Below are positions 24,138 to 38,500 of a stretch of 64,000 bases of DNA, in pieces. The notes beneath the pieces were generated by a model. It was given only the letters and a program-made list of their open reading frames with translations, had not been told where the DNA came from and did no database searches. The DNA is from Henricia sp. BOLD:AAB3569 (lineage: Eukaryota; Echinodermata; Asteroidea; Spinulosida; Echinasteridae). The DNA is taken from contig JBBELK010000006.1 of NCBI GenBank assembly GCA_037783545.1, positions 508,501 to 572,500 of the forward strand, read 5' to 3'. A program made the translations under genes and the position numbers. Every line of letters begins with the position of its first letter. The first letter of the stretch is position 1.

Positions 24138-26434
24138 CAAACTCGGACTACTTTAAATTCAGCATATATCGTATATTTCTGCAAGTTATGGTTAATTGTA
24201 TAGACAAAGCCATATAAAAATATAAATTACCCTTCCCGATATTAGTATTATATTATTAGATGCCCCCTTTCCTCTATATAGACATACTGCACACAACATA
24301 TAGCAGTTTCGACATTTTGATCTGTCGTGCTATGAAGGGCTGTCTCACCCTGCTCCGACGTGTTGACTTTACACTCTCGATGTGGATAATTTTATTTACA
24401 TGCACGTATAATTCACTTTGGGTATTAAATCAAACACGACAAAACTGTACACGCGCGTTTGATGTGTGGGTACAGGGAATTATTTGAAATTGGGGTGTAT
24501 GTGTACAAATTAAATTTAAAATGTTGTGCAAACGGATGAAGATACCAGGGAATGGATTATATGTTAAGATAAAATAAACAAGAATCCAGAATTGATACCG
24601 CTTCCAAAATTACTATTAAATACGTTTTGGGGAAAGTTCTGGTAACGTATACGAATGGGAAAAAAAACACATAAATGCACATGTAACCATGTGAGTCCTT
24701 TACGCTAATGATAATACTAAATATACTGAAATTCGTTTCTCTGAATGGGTTCATACCGGCATTTAAGAACCACTCAAATGCATCCATGCAGTGTCAAATA
24801 GCGGGAAAGTGCGGGAAAGTGCGGGAAAATGGGTAGTCTAGGCCCTAGACGTTGTTTCGTTTTGAACGTCCGCCGTCCCGAAAACCGATCGCCGCGAGAT
24901 GTCATTTTGACAAAACGATATGGTGATAGGACTACGAACGAGTCTATTGCGTGATTACGCCCTCTTGCGGCAGTCGGGTATCCAACACATAATGACCGTC
25001 TAGGGCCTAGACTAGAAAATGGGTGAATTCCTGATGGGTAATCTTAGTGTACATGCAGCTTGTCGAACCAGATATTCCCCTTCAAACTGGTGCCCTCTGC
25101 TCCATGTTTCATTCAGGACTTCAAACATCATCGACACATCAACAAACCTAGCCTCATGCAGTTGACATTAGTAATAAATAAACCAAATTCTGTTTTACTA
25201 GCTGGTTTTCCTTCTGTCCAGGAAGACTTTGTCTTTGCTGAGAGTATTTAATAAGTCTACAGAAACGGACCTGAAAACCAAAAACAAACAAGAGATATAA
25301 ACTTACAATGTCATATTTGTGCGTGGTTTTATCTTTGGTGTGTTAAAGGGGCTGTGTCACGGTTTGCGCATTGGCAGCAAAATTTGAAAAAAAAGTTGGG
25401 TTTTGCATATCATACTCAATCTTTGCCATCCCTTGTAATTCTTTAGTAATTTTGGCAGTGGTGTAGTTGTCAACGCCTAGGTTGTCCTGATGCATTACTT
25501 TTTACTTGAAATTGCGCTGTTTGCCGTATTTTTAAGCCGTCAAACATCAATATCACGGGGTGTGCGGCCATCGTTTAAAATTGTTTTTCATCCCATCGAA
25601 AATCTCGACAAAACATGACACAAACGACATCGAATGGTGACATGCATGGTTGGATACATCAATTTGTTTAACCTTGACTTCCACCAAAACTGGTATGCTT
25701 ATTTGATCCTTACAGCATTATTTTACAGCATATCTTCTGTCGATGGAAAGACAACGTGGGTGCCGCCGCTGTATGTACCGGTTTAAATCGAACGATGGCG
25801 CGCAACACGATGTACTATAAAGTTAAATTCTGCGTATTGTAAACACTCATGAACGAACACATACTGCCCATGCAGCACGTGCTAAGTACACGATGTACAT
25901 TTACGCACACGAACCAATGGCGTTGTGTAACTGTGACACAGCCTGCAAAGTATGCAAAATTATGTGTAAACTGTTCTGCACATTCATTGTTTGGAATATG
26001 CAGACAAACGCAAATTTAAATAATAAAACTTTAAAGGCCGTTATATCATTTGCAATGGCTTAAACTTTTCCTTCATGATTTGACAGAAATACCCTATCAC
26101 AGTGTTGATAGCATAACGTTAACACCACATGAGATTATTTCTTTCCAAGATGGTACTTTTTGTAAGAAATTAACTGAAGGTGTTTTTTTTTAAAAATGCA
26201 CAACGTTTTTTTTACCATATTCACTTAACACAAAAACCTTGCATGGATTTTCTGAAGCATTGGTGCATCTTCGTAGCTAAAATTTTCGCAGAGTGGTTAA
26301 CCAACATTCTTCTTTAGATATGTTATATCCTTATTCCAGGAATCCATAAAAGGTTATCTTGCAAAGAATATGTTGAGCCTTTTTGTGGACCACTATGCAC
26401 TGGTTATTTGAAATTGAGAAATCTGTCATTTTAC
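24138..26434. other. Stretch between duplication unit B and FUZ; two MITEs
   Basis: 24838-25016 is bounded by TAGTCTAGGCCCTAGACG and CGTCTAGGGCCTAGACTA. 25350-25955 is bounded by GGCTGTGTCACGG and CTGTGACACAGCC with a CGCATTGG/CCAATGGCG inner pair. GCGGGAAAGT is repeated at 24803-24828. The only coding candidate is the doubtful FUZ terminal exon. Confidence 0.55.
25012..25147 (-). CDS. Candidate terminal exon of FUZ
   Basis: After an AG at 25148-25149 the minus strand stays open for 44 codons in the phase required by the 26435-26582 exon, reading FVDVSMMFEVLNETW and ending at TAG. An amphipathic helix is expected at the C terminus of the last longin domain. Against it: the pyrimidine tract is weak, the residues after NETW resemble nothing I know, and the stop lies in the terminal repeat of a MITE. 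Confidence 0.25.
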
Positions 26435-26582
26435 CTCAGAGCATAGTTTGGAACGGCTACCGAGCACAGAACAAACAGTTGGTAGGGTTCCGAGCCGATA
26501 GCATAGCATTTGTGATCCTTGGCGTGCATGTACGTCTCCTTTACTTCATGTGTGAAAGATGACGGAGTGTCGCCAGCAGGAT
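26435..26582 (-). CDS. FUZ: FUZ exon encoding DPAGDTPSSFTHEVKE...PNYALR
   Basis: A 148-nt exon with acceptor CTTCCTCATTAAG and donor CTGAG|GTAAAA. KCYAIGSEPYQLFVLCSVAVPNYALR matches the C-terminal longin region of Fuzzy (ACYLVLG... and ...GLRSLA in human). It ends after two bases of a codon, so at least one further 3' exon is needed. Confidence 0.82.
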
Positions 26583-29500
26583 CTTAATGAGGAAGAAGTC
26601 ACAAGAAAATGTGGAAAGTGGTAATGTCGGTTTGGCTGCGCATCTTTTATTATAACTAGTAAAGATTTTTTTTTTTAGAGGTGCCACCCATTTTCAGGGA
26701 AAACAGAAGCAACTGTTCAGACAGATTACAAAGATAGGGTGGGGCTAGGGGTGTGAACAACGGCCTCGACCAGCCGACCAGGAGCCAATTTCAACAGTTA
26801 TAATCATTTTCTCACCGGTTCTTTGGGGGCTGTGACATGAAGGAAACAGCGTGCCGACGGTATTCCTGTAGAACGCATTCAGAACCTGTCTCCTGCGCCC
26901 GTGGGTCAAGGGTCGTCGGTCTGCAGCACTGCCCTCTTGTATAGGTAAGCGGCTGCTTGAAAGGCATTTGTGCTGATCTGCATTCACAATGAGAAATCTG
27001 AAGACAAAATTCAGCAATGATACAATGCTAGCTAATAGGAGCCATTTTCTTTTCATACTTTAAATTGTCCAATGCAAGATGACACTTGTACTATGAGAGG
27101 CTCCAAGCTATAGCACAGGTTTTCCAGACGGACATGAGAAACCTCGATGCGGTGTTGACGTACCTATAAGCTTTCCCTGATGTAAATTTAGTCCCAGTTG
27201 TGATTCCATTCATTGTGTATTCGTTATTCCACTCTCTGGATATAAGGCTCACGATTAATTTGGTCACTTGTCAGTTTATTAGTATACTGCTAATAAATAT
27301 GAGCGTACGCGAACATGGACAACATTTACTGCATACTCAAGAGGGCACACTCAAGTGGTCATACTTGTACTAAAAATCAAAATAATCATACTCAGATTGA
27401 AGGTTCTTCCATAATTGTACTCAAGAAACAAAGAACCAAAAGGGACTTAAAGGCAGTATACATCATTGGTAATCTCGAAAATCAGAAATGTTCACTGAGA
27501 TTTACGCCTAACTTACACAATATAAACATGATGACTGCAGAAAACATCCCCTGAAATGGTTTTGTCTGAAGTGCTATAGTCTTTGAGAAATGAGCAAAAG
27601 AAATAGTTTTCGTCTCATGAGACGAAAATTCAATTTGCCCCAAAACCATTTCGCACAAGTGTCATTTCGCCCCAAACCACTTCGCCTGAGTGCCATTTCG
27701 CCCCAAATTACTTTGTCCAAACACTACATCGCCCAAATGCCACTTCACCCTAAAACCACTTCACCCTAAAACCACTTCGTGCACAGGCCGTGGTTCAGGG
27801 CGAAATGGTTCAGGGCGAAGTAGTTTTCGGGCAAATCACTGCAAATCCTTTTTTGACCGTTTTCTCAAAAGTTAGACGAAGTACGGAGCTGGTTTTTGTG
27901 TCCTATTGAATACTAAAGCTGGTCCATTTACATAAAAAAATAAATGAATTTACCATTGCAACAGTTATTAGTCCATCACTATGGCTACCAACAAAAAAGA
28001 ACATGAGTAATATCATGGAGGATGACACTAATAATAATAATAATGTATTTCTACTGCACAGAAACCATGTTCTAATGCGCATTACAATAGAAAACTCATA
28101 TTACCCATATTCTTTTGTTGGTAGCCATAGTGATGGACTAATAACTGCTGCAATGGTAAATTAATTTTTTTTTTTTATGTAAATGGACCAGCTTTAGTGT
28201 TCAATAGGACACAAATTTGCAATGCTTGCTTTGGTGATACTTCAACAATAACTGCCATTCTGCACGTTTACGAATTGAGGCTGATGAGGTTGGCAAAATG
28301 CCGGTCTTGCAAAAACTCATCTTCTGTTTGAGTCTCTGTCTCATGCCTAAATACACTGCATGTGATAATAAGGGGTGCGTGGGCTCCATTAGAAGGGCGT
28401 GTCCTCTAGGATGGAATCAGTGGGAGTATAAATGCTACAAAGTCAGTAATAATGCAGTAACATACAGCGAAGCGACACAGGAGTGCGCCAAGATTGGGGG
28501 AGAATTTCCTGCTCCCATGTCCAAGCAGGAAAATGACTTCATGAGAAGCCTGACATGGCACTCTTACTGGATCAACTGCAACGATCTTACAAACGAAGGC
28601 ACGTTGTTCATGTTTTGCATATTTTGAATTTTTGATAGTTTGAATGTTTCCAATGGAGTTTAACAAAGATCAGTTATGTCTTATAAATATCTGCCCTGTT
28701 TGCTGTGTGAATTAAGCCTGTCACTATTTCGTACCACAATTGGTCATAAACCCCTTTGAATCTTGAAGGATCATGACTGAGTGGTTGTCATAGGTTGAGA
28801 GAGGGCCACAACAGTTTTTAAACTGTTTAAAACTATTGTGACCGATTGTACGTGGGACAGCTACCAATTTTTTAAATCATACATAGTGCAATCTTAACTC
28901 AATTTTGGTTATTCTATGACGACTCACTACGTACAATGTATTAAGACCGTGCTACTGGGTGGTCGTAGGTCCATTGTGATAATTGTCTGTTAAGCGGGCC
29001 TCCCACTGTGCGATTTTGGCCACGAATTAGCTACGATTGGGTACGATTGTGTGTAGAGTCTATAGGCAGTCTCCGATTATCGTACCAATTCGTGGCCAAA
29101 ATCGAACAGTGGGAGGCCCGCTTTAATCGTCATTAATCGTAGAGAATTCTTTAGCATATATTCAAATTGTTAAGTCATACTATATGGAGGTTGTAATACA
29201 TACATGTATAGTTGAAGTCAGAAGTATAAATACGTACATGTACACCACTACCATCATCACCCAAAATGGTAAACGGACTACCCGAACCATTGCAAGGTGT
29301 ACAAGCTATAGTACTGCAAGTGTAAAGGGGCCATTTTCACCTTTGTATTTTTCAATACATTTTTGTTGCATTCATTTAGCTTTATAGTGAAATTTCGTGG
29401 ACGTCAGTTTTTTTGGCTTAACAGTACAATTTCTTAATTTGTTATCTGAGGTGAAATAAAATATTGTTGTTTTGATTGCTAGTTTTAGATCAGCTCTGAG

Positions 29501-32500
29501 TTTTCCCAGCTATAACTAAGTTGCGAACAGTAATTTTGAATCAGTGGACCGCTTTTCCGTGTTACACATTCTACAAAATCAAGAATTTAGTAAAGACCGT
29601 TACAAAAATGGTGTAAGCACACCAGTTTTAACACGTGGTTGTATACAGTTGTCAGGCGCGGATCCTGAGAGGGTGTTTTGGGGGTCAAACCCCCCCCCCC
29701 CCCTGCTCCGACACCAAAAAAATAATTTAATGCATTTTTTGTGTGTCCGCCTGTCCAAAACGAGCTGACATAAAAAATCTGACGGGCAAAACCCCTCCCT
29801 GGTGGCAAAACCCCCTCCTGGAAAAATTCCTGGATCCGCCCCCGAGTTGTATTTAAATTTCTGACTTCAACTGTATTATCTTGGGGAAATTGTGATTAAT
29901 CTGGTTCAATGTCGTACAAAGATCATAAATATTCACAGTGGCACCGTAGAATTACTGTAGTTATTCATAAGAAAAATAAGATGGGGCCAATATCCTTGTC
30001 AAGATAATCGTGGGCAATCATGGGTAATCGTTAAATAAAATGTGACAGTGTGACCTGGGATCTAGCACAGATGAAAATCCCAACAGCTATTTATACTGGG
30101 CATAAATGTATGTCAGATCGGAAATTATCAAATATATTTATTATTTCTGTCTCCCTGTTGTTGCATATTGAACATTTCAGGTTCTTGGAGCTGCAAGTCA
30201 GGCAATACTGAGATCCAGTATAGGAACTGGATACCATCCGAGCCAAACAACAATTCCGGTGGAGAGGATTGTGCTGTTGTACAGTATCAATCTGGTGGAT
30301 GGAATGATGTGCCTTGTGATCGTAATAATGTGCGTGTAATCTGTGCAAGGCCTGCGCCTGCCATCTAAATACAGCTTTGTACTAATGCATGAGAATGCAA
30401 ATTGTACAATGTAAAAATTTACAAGTGGGTCATTCCATCAAGTTCGGACAATTAGTGTCCCTGAAGCATCGTGTTAAAGAAGCGTGTTCAGATTTGTTCA
30501 GAAAATGAATTTAGTTTTAACCCTAATCATATAAAATCTATATGGTAAGAAAATAGGAAATATGCAATCTCCAATTTGAATGTTGAAGCAAAAAAAATTG
30601 GTGTAATTACTGCAGAGGTGTAGCAAGTTTATCAAAAGTGGGGGTGCACAGCGGGTCCTCAGCGGGTCGCTCCGTTGCCGCTCAACAGGGGGGTGGGGGG
30701 GTTATATTAGTTTCATGAACTTTTTTTTATTTTTGCCGTCAGTACCATGATTTTGCAAATGATGAATTTCATCATCTATGGGAGGAAAAAAGTGGGGGGG
30801 GGGGGGGGGAATTTACATCCCCACTTTTAAAAGTGGGGGTGCATCAGCACACCTTTCCTGGTAGAGCATCTGCCCTTTGAGTCAGAGGTCTCTGGTTCGA
30901 ATCCTGATAAGGCCCTTACGATTTTCCTCTCATCCCAAGTTTGGTTAAAAGTTAAGGATATTGGTGTGATTAAATTTTGTATTTTTTTTTCTTTTTTCAA
31001 ATGACTGTTTTAACCTATTCCTGTGACAAGGTGTGTCTATCATGCAGATACAATTGTCTGATCATCTACAAAATCATTCAATCGGAATGCGTACCCTCAA
31101 TAAAATATCTGCATACACCCCACAATATCCTTAACTTATTGTGAGTAGTGTACTCTTACATGTACAGAGGGTTTTCTTTTTCAAGTGGTGGATATAAAAA
31201 AGTGTGACAGTTTCTTTCGCCATTTTTAAAAAGAGTAAATGTGAAAAATGTGAAAAATTATGTATTCATGAAAATAAACTTTGCTTCAGTGGACCTGAAG
31301 CAAAGTTTATTTTCATGAATACATAATTTTTCACAGTATGTTTCTTCAGCAGGTTCTTGTGTTTTCGTGGTAAATTCCTTGAAATTTACAAAATCAGTGT
31401 AGAATTTTCTTATGTTCTGATTCTAACAGAGTCTTTCTCAAAGGCAAAAGTTAATTCACAAAATGACATTTTTGCCTAATTAATTTTTCACAATTTGATT
31501 TTTCAGATAGAAGAAACATTCAGTATACAGAGCAACAGCATGATAAGCAGATTTATCTTCAAGCAAACTTGAATCCGTGGTTCTGATTGGTGGATCCATG
31601 GCAACAACAGTGTGACATTATCCTATGTCCCGTCTTCCGATTTTATGTCGCACTCTGCGTGATGCGCCCTGGTATTCCAAATGCATGCGTCCCCTACATA
31701 CACGGAGCTGCACACTATAATCTAGCTATCTGATGCGGCTTGTTATGCGCGCGATTCTCTGCACTGCGTCTCGCACGTGTATTGCAGACTGCGCGACTGC
31801 AGAGTGTGCGCGTTATTTGTGCGTCAAGTTTGCTTGAAGATAAATTCGTTATCCCACTCGCGCTCAAGGAAATACGGCATAATGTAGTGCGTCTGCGTCC
31901 CATATCCCACTCGGCTTACGGCCTCGTGGGATATGGGACGCAGACGCATTACATAATGCCGTATTCCACTCACGCTCGTGGGATAACTAATAATGTGCCA
32001 CATGGATGCCATGTTGTGTGTTTCACATGAATAGCGTCTGGTGAACCGACATACTTCTAGCTTTCTCATGCACACTTAGTATCAGCTTGACCAGACTAAA
32101 TTTCTGTTGCTATGTGGTGCACACATGTGAATTACAGAATCAATGCTGTACTCCCCATAGGAGAGAATATGGCATTAACAATCAGACTGTTGGTTGCTAG
32201 GCAATGGCGTGCACCACGTAGCAACAACAGCACATCTATTTGAAAGTGAAAAATTTGAGGCGCCAGCCATTATGCAAATAAACATGGCAAATGTTACACT
32301 CAAAAGGATAGTTGCCATATCTTTAGTCTGCTCTTCAGTGGGTCATATTTCTTGTTCTCTGTATCCACAATTTGAAATAAACTGCAGTATAAGCCGGCTT
32401 GAGGGATATGTGGACTATCGAAAAAGGTGTAAATGCTGGATTTTTTCGCCATGGGGGATTGTAGCTGTATAAAATTGCTAATCAAGTCTTACCCAAGAAT

Positions 32501-35500
32501 GCCTGAATCGATGTTAAGACTCCTTGGCACATATTGACCGGCTATCCCAGCTTTCTGACAAGCCCTGAGTGACTCAACGTGTGCTCGCCATGACAGCTCA
32601 ACTAGGGTGGTTTCTGCATCGGCTAGAGTGGGTGTGTCCAAGCACAGTGCACTGACGACAACACTGGGGAGAAGACTGATGCTGATGAGACGGTGGGGAA
32701 TCTGTGGGGAAAGATTATAAGTTTTTATAATGTGTTTATACTGCCTGTGTCACTCTTTATTGAACATTAACCTATGTGCATTCTCACTGAAAATAATAGC
32801 CCCTTACTGCGGTCTGCAGACTGCATATATTAAACCCTAGCTCCTATTGCGGACAGTTGCAAAATATGCCCATCCCCTATTGTAGGCAAGGTAGGGAAAC
32901 GTACCCTCAATCGGAATGCGTACGCTCAATAAAATATCTGCATACACCCCACAATATCCTTAACTTATTGTGAGTAGTGTACTCTTACATGTACAGAGGG
33001 TTTTCTTTTTCAAGTGGTGGATATAAAAAAGTGTGACAGTTTCTTTCGCCATTTTTAAAAAGAGTAAATGTGAAAAATGTGAAAAATTATGTATTCATGA
33101 AAATAAACTTTGCTTCAGTGGACCTGAAGCAAAGTTTATTTTCATGAATACATAATTTTTCACAGTATGTTTCTTCAGCAGGTTCTTGTGTTTTCGTGGT
33201 AAATTCCTTGAAATTTACAAAATCAGTGTAGAATTTTCTTATGTTCTGATTCTAACAGAGTCTTTCTCAAAGGCAAAAGTTAATTCACAAAATGACATTT
33301 TTGCCTAATTAATTTTTCACAATTTGATTTTTCAGATAGAAGAAACATTCAGTATACAGAGCAACAGCATGATAAGCAGATTTATCTTCAAGCAAACTTG
33401 AATCCGTGGTTCTGATTGGTGGATCCATGGCAACAACAGTGTGACATTATCCTATGTCCCGTCTTCCGATTTTATGTCGCACTCTGCGTGATGCGCCCTG
33501 GTATTCAAAATGCATGCGTCCCCTACATACACGGAGCTGCACACTATAATCTAGCTATAAACGTAGACCATTTGAAATTTCTGCACTACAAACCAGCGTA
33601 TCATTTTCCAATCTCAGAGAACGGACCAATGGCATACTGGTTTAGGCCTATATGGAAAGAAAAAAAGTTGATGTTTTAGACCAACTTTGCTGAAGAAGGC
33701 AAAAGAAAAAGATAAACCAGGGGTTTACGCCTCAACTTTATCCCGGCCGCGCGAATAGTCCCTGAAATCCGAAAATTAAATATGCGTACTCCAATCAACG
33801 CACGAACCTAGACAAGTTCCTAACGTCGAAATCAAAATCTACCAACTATTTTTGTTGCCAGCACGACAAGAAACTGTAGATGCCCTAAATAAAGCTTAGG
33901 TCAATATTAAAAAATAAAACGCATTCGTCCGTGTTGGTAAGAAATCATGCAGTGCCTACATCACTCTATTTCTCAACATTTTCAGATACTCCTGCTGTTG
34001 CTGGCGTTACGCCGCGGGCGGTATGCTCAGTAGTCGTGTTCAATGAAGCACATAGTAAACCGCTCCAGCCCACCGCCTTGATGAATTTTGCCCACTCGCG
34101 CCCGCTGGAGAACGGGTCTATTGTTTGGTTTAATTCCCTCCCGTGCCGAAGAGGAGAGAACGCTGGCGCGCACGGGCGAACGGGTAAAATAATTATGATG
34201 CTTCGCCTTACAGAATGTGTATCAAGTTTAAGCTTTTGTTCAAAGTTCACTTGTCTGAAACTTAACTTTATTTTTGTCAACCTAAAGTTGGTCCAAATTC
34301 TAATTTCGTTTGGCATGACTTGAATTCATACCATAATTGTACCTTTGGGCTAGCCTGTGGGAGGTAAATGGGCACATCACTGGAGGTGCCTGTAGGTAGC
34401 GTGTTGATGTATGCTGCTAGGAGCATCATCTCTTGCCCAGTTAGACCCCACCACTTGTCGGTAGCAGCAATGAGTCGGCCGCAGCAATGCAAACAGCCAA
34501 AGGTGCTGTCTGCGCTGTTGATAAATGCTTCCAGGGGATCCTGTACTGAGCAAAAATAGGCGAAAGAGTTAGGCACATCAAAACGACATGACCCATATAT
34601 TAACGATTGAAAATGACCCATAAAAAAACACAATGCTGCAGAACAGGATATTTGAGTGTGATAAGGTCATTGTGTAACGGGACAGACCAAGTGTTTGTCC
34701 TTGTTACGTATTAAAGGAGCTTGTTCAGATTTCTATAGAAATTGGATATTGTTTTAACCTAACAATCATATAAAATACCTCCCCAAAATACTATTCATGA
34801 GAAGAAAACAGGAAATTTGCAATCTCCCAAGTTGAATGTGGAAGCAAAAAAAAAAGGAAAGGAAGGGGCATGCGCAGTTCCGCGCTTTGCTGCGGGCGCT
34901 CATCTCCTTGGCTTTTGAGCCTGCATTTTTGTTTATAGGCTACCCGGCGATAGAGCCGACTACTGCTCGGGTCTGCAGTTTCCTTTCCCAGTGCAAGCAC
35001 CAGGTACCCATTTTACCCCTGGGTGGAGAGAAGCAATGCGTGACAAAGTACCTTGCTCAAGGGTACACGCACCATGGATGGGCCGGACCGGGATTCAAAC
35101 CCACTACCTTTGGACCTAACCAAGGTTTTGAATACGATCCACTAGACCGCTAAGCCATAGTACTCCATACTATGGAAGCAAAAAGGTTAGTATAATCACT
35201 GCACTGCTTTATAAAACCGGATAACGTAGTTAACAAAACATTGGTGTTTTTTTTTACGATGTCTCAAAAATATACGGATTGAGAGCACGAAATTTCAGAA
35301 TAGTAATGATAGAAATATGACAAACGATTGGTATCAAAATCTCAGCACCCACGGGGTACCGTGGCCGAGTGGTCTGGGTCATTGACTCGCAATCATGGGT
35401 AAAAACATGGGGTTGCAGGTTCGAATCCGGCTGCGGTACCGGTGCCCTTGGGCAAGGCACTCAACCACACTTGCTCCATCCTTCGGAAGGGATAAAAAGC

Positions 35501-38500
35501 CGTTGGTCCAGTGTGTTAGGTAATGGTAACGCACTCTAAAGATCCCAGAGCATTCTTTCGTGAAGAGCAAGGGGATATTCCCCGGTGTCTCTGGTCATTT
35601 CTAATTCGAATTCTTCATGGGTTTCCTCACGCTTGCGAGTGACAGTGCAATGAGCACTATTGAGGAATCCTTGGTATGAATACTAGAAAGAAATAATAAT
35701 AATAAAACAATTTGGACCACTCCTTTAAAGTAATGAGACATTTTTGGAGAGAGATGTTTTAGAGAGGTATGTTGTCATATTTGTTACCTTTTGGTGGCTT
35801 AAGTTATCCTCTTAGAACGAGTTAAAGTTATTTCTTCTAATTTGAGAGACGATAAAATTACTTGTGGGAAAATATCTTTATCACCAAAATCAGCTCAAGA
35901 CTGTAGAAAGACTCAAAGGCAACTAGTGGATATTAATTACAAATTGCAGCAGCCGATTTCACGAATCCTTACGCACTGCGTAAGCCCGCTTGCGCAACAT
36001 TTTATTGCGTAAGCCTATGGGGCTTATTCCATTTTCAAAATTTGCGCAAGCTACGCAATGTTTCGTGAAATCGGCTGCAGAGATCATAAATATTGACAAG
36101 TAGCATTAATGCAGCATTAATTCAGCATTAATCCATTGCTCATTTTTCTAGTGATGAGCAAGTGAAAAAGTTAATCACCAAGAGAGGGCACCATACACAG
36201 AGAATCGTCTTGCACCAAGACTACAGAAAAAAGGGTTACCCTTGTGTGTTGCCAAAGTTACTAGGTCCACGCTAAGACCAGTGAACTGCTTCCCTGTGCT
36301 TTCACAATGGGTGTTTTATATAAGGCCAAACAAAATAAATGGTGTGTTTACGGTAACCCGACCTACCTGGAATGTTTGAGGACAAATTGCCGACCTCAAA
36401 CTTTTTATTGCCAATTTCAAGTTAATAATTTTAAATGAGCACTATTTGCAATAATTTCCAACGAACATAACAATTTCTACACTTGTACATGAACATGGTC
36501 AATAGTGTTAATAGTGAGTTTCAAACATTGCAAAACAACACGCAAATTCATAAACTGAAATGGTAAAAGAAAATGACAAAATAAAATTATTTTCCTACCT
36601 ACCTACCTGGATTTTATTTATTTTGTTTGGCCTAACCAGCAAATGTTCAGACCCAGTTACCCAGGCAACTGAAGTCACACTTTAGTAGTCTATTTAGGCA
36701 GGAAGGTGACGTAGAAATACCTGAAGTGTGGTGTTCTCTGGGCAAGCTAGAACGTCAACTGCTTCGCACAAGCCCCCGAAGAATTCTGAGTTGACCAAGA
36801 GGGAGTCAATGACCCCAAAACACACCTATCAAATCAAGATTCATAAAAAGAAATTTAAAAAAATCCCACCAAATATGTACCCTGTTCTGGGGGAAAAAAA
36901 GGTCAGATGTCGCGCAGTCTGGGCCAAGGGTGTAGTCGAGTCCATCACAAGTACTCACAAGCCTTCACAAATACACCACAAGTCCCGGTATACCCGGCAC
37001 GATATGTGGCAAAGGGACTCCCCCCTAACCCTCAACACACTCTTCCCTTTTGTTAATGCACCAAACCCCCCTAAAAACTGAAAGGAATTCCTTGGAAATT
37101 CCTTGGATGTTTGAGACACAATGAGGAACAATGGTAGGGTGGATACCCTCTGCTACAAATCATGCTGCATATATGAGTCCCTGGGTCTTAGTACAAATCA
37201 CAAGCTATTCAAATGAAGTCCAACAAAGGTATTCTTTTGTGCGTGTTCATCCTTTGCTTCTTGTTACTGGACTTGTGACTGGCATGTGCGGGACTTGTCA
37301 TGGACTTGTCATGGACTCGACTACAACCCTGGGCTGTACCCTAAATTTTCAGGCACTACCCAGCGAGGTACTGCCCAGAATGTCCATTATATTTTTGCAT
37401 TTTAATGTGCCTGCAGCCGATTTCACGAAACTTTACGCAATTGCGCAAGTCCACTTACGCCATTACTTGCGCAATAATTTATGGCGTAAGTGGACTTGCG
37501 CAATTGCGTAAAGTTTCGTGAAATAGGCTGCTGGATCCACCGCTGATTTATGATTGTGGTCGCGAAAATTTGGCCCAGACTGTGTAATATCTGAGACTCA
37601 TTTCACCAGAATAGGTCACATATAAAGGGGCGTTCACACTATCGCAGAAAAACCACGCGCTTGTAAGCTGCGCTTACCACATGAGCTCCTAATCGCAGAT
37701 CTTTCCAAAATAGACAATTCAACCCTGGTAACTTGGGGCTTCTCTGATACCTCATTGGCTGCGCGTTGGAAAGGTCAGCACACCGCGGTCAAAGTTCAAC
37801 AAATTTGAACTTTGACCCAGCTCAAAAAATTTTGCGCGTCGCGATAGGCCGCGCAAAAGGGGCAAACCAGCTCCTGTACAAACCAATGGCACAGGCACGC
37901 GCAAAGCCATTTTTCCGCGATAGTGTGAATGCCCCTTATTAACACAATAAGAGAATACATTCAAAGCTCTGCTAGCAAGAGACGTTCTGTAGCAAGATAA
38001 ATTCGAGTGCCGGCTTAATTGAGATTGTCGAGGCGAGAAAACATTACGATGTGGGATTGGGGTCTCCAAATTCTTTTCACTAATTTACAGATATTCTACA
38101 CATGTAGGACTTTAATTACATGTGAAAATTAAGGGTAAATTTATCTGGTTTTGTAAAGAAAAGAATAAAGAACCGATTTACTTGGATGTTGTATGAATGT
38201 TCATGAGTGCAATGGGAGGAATATTTTCATAAGATGAAAGATGGAACATTTCATTTTTTACCTCATGAAAATGTTCCTTCCATTGCACGAGTTAAAACGT
38301 TCAATTTTTGCTTCTATATAACACCCAAATAGATCCTTGTCATCCTACATTTTTTACAAATTATTCAGGCTTGCCCTTCAAGTTTATTTTGTTAAACAGT
38401 ATTTCTATGGCTATCGTCAAAATCATGACTGCCAACAGTAGTAAGAATTTGACAATCACATACAGATATAGCGCACGGCGCTTAATTAATACAGTGGGCG

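Noticed and set aside
35355..35440. Possible functional type II tRNA gene
   Set aside because: Anticodon CGC does not suit a long-variable-arm tRNA, the T stem is imperfect and a SINE tail follows directly.
37131..37511. 126-codon plus-strand open frame
   Set aside because: Crosses a dispersed repeat (36920-37330) and a palindromic MITE (37411-37533); no motif.
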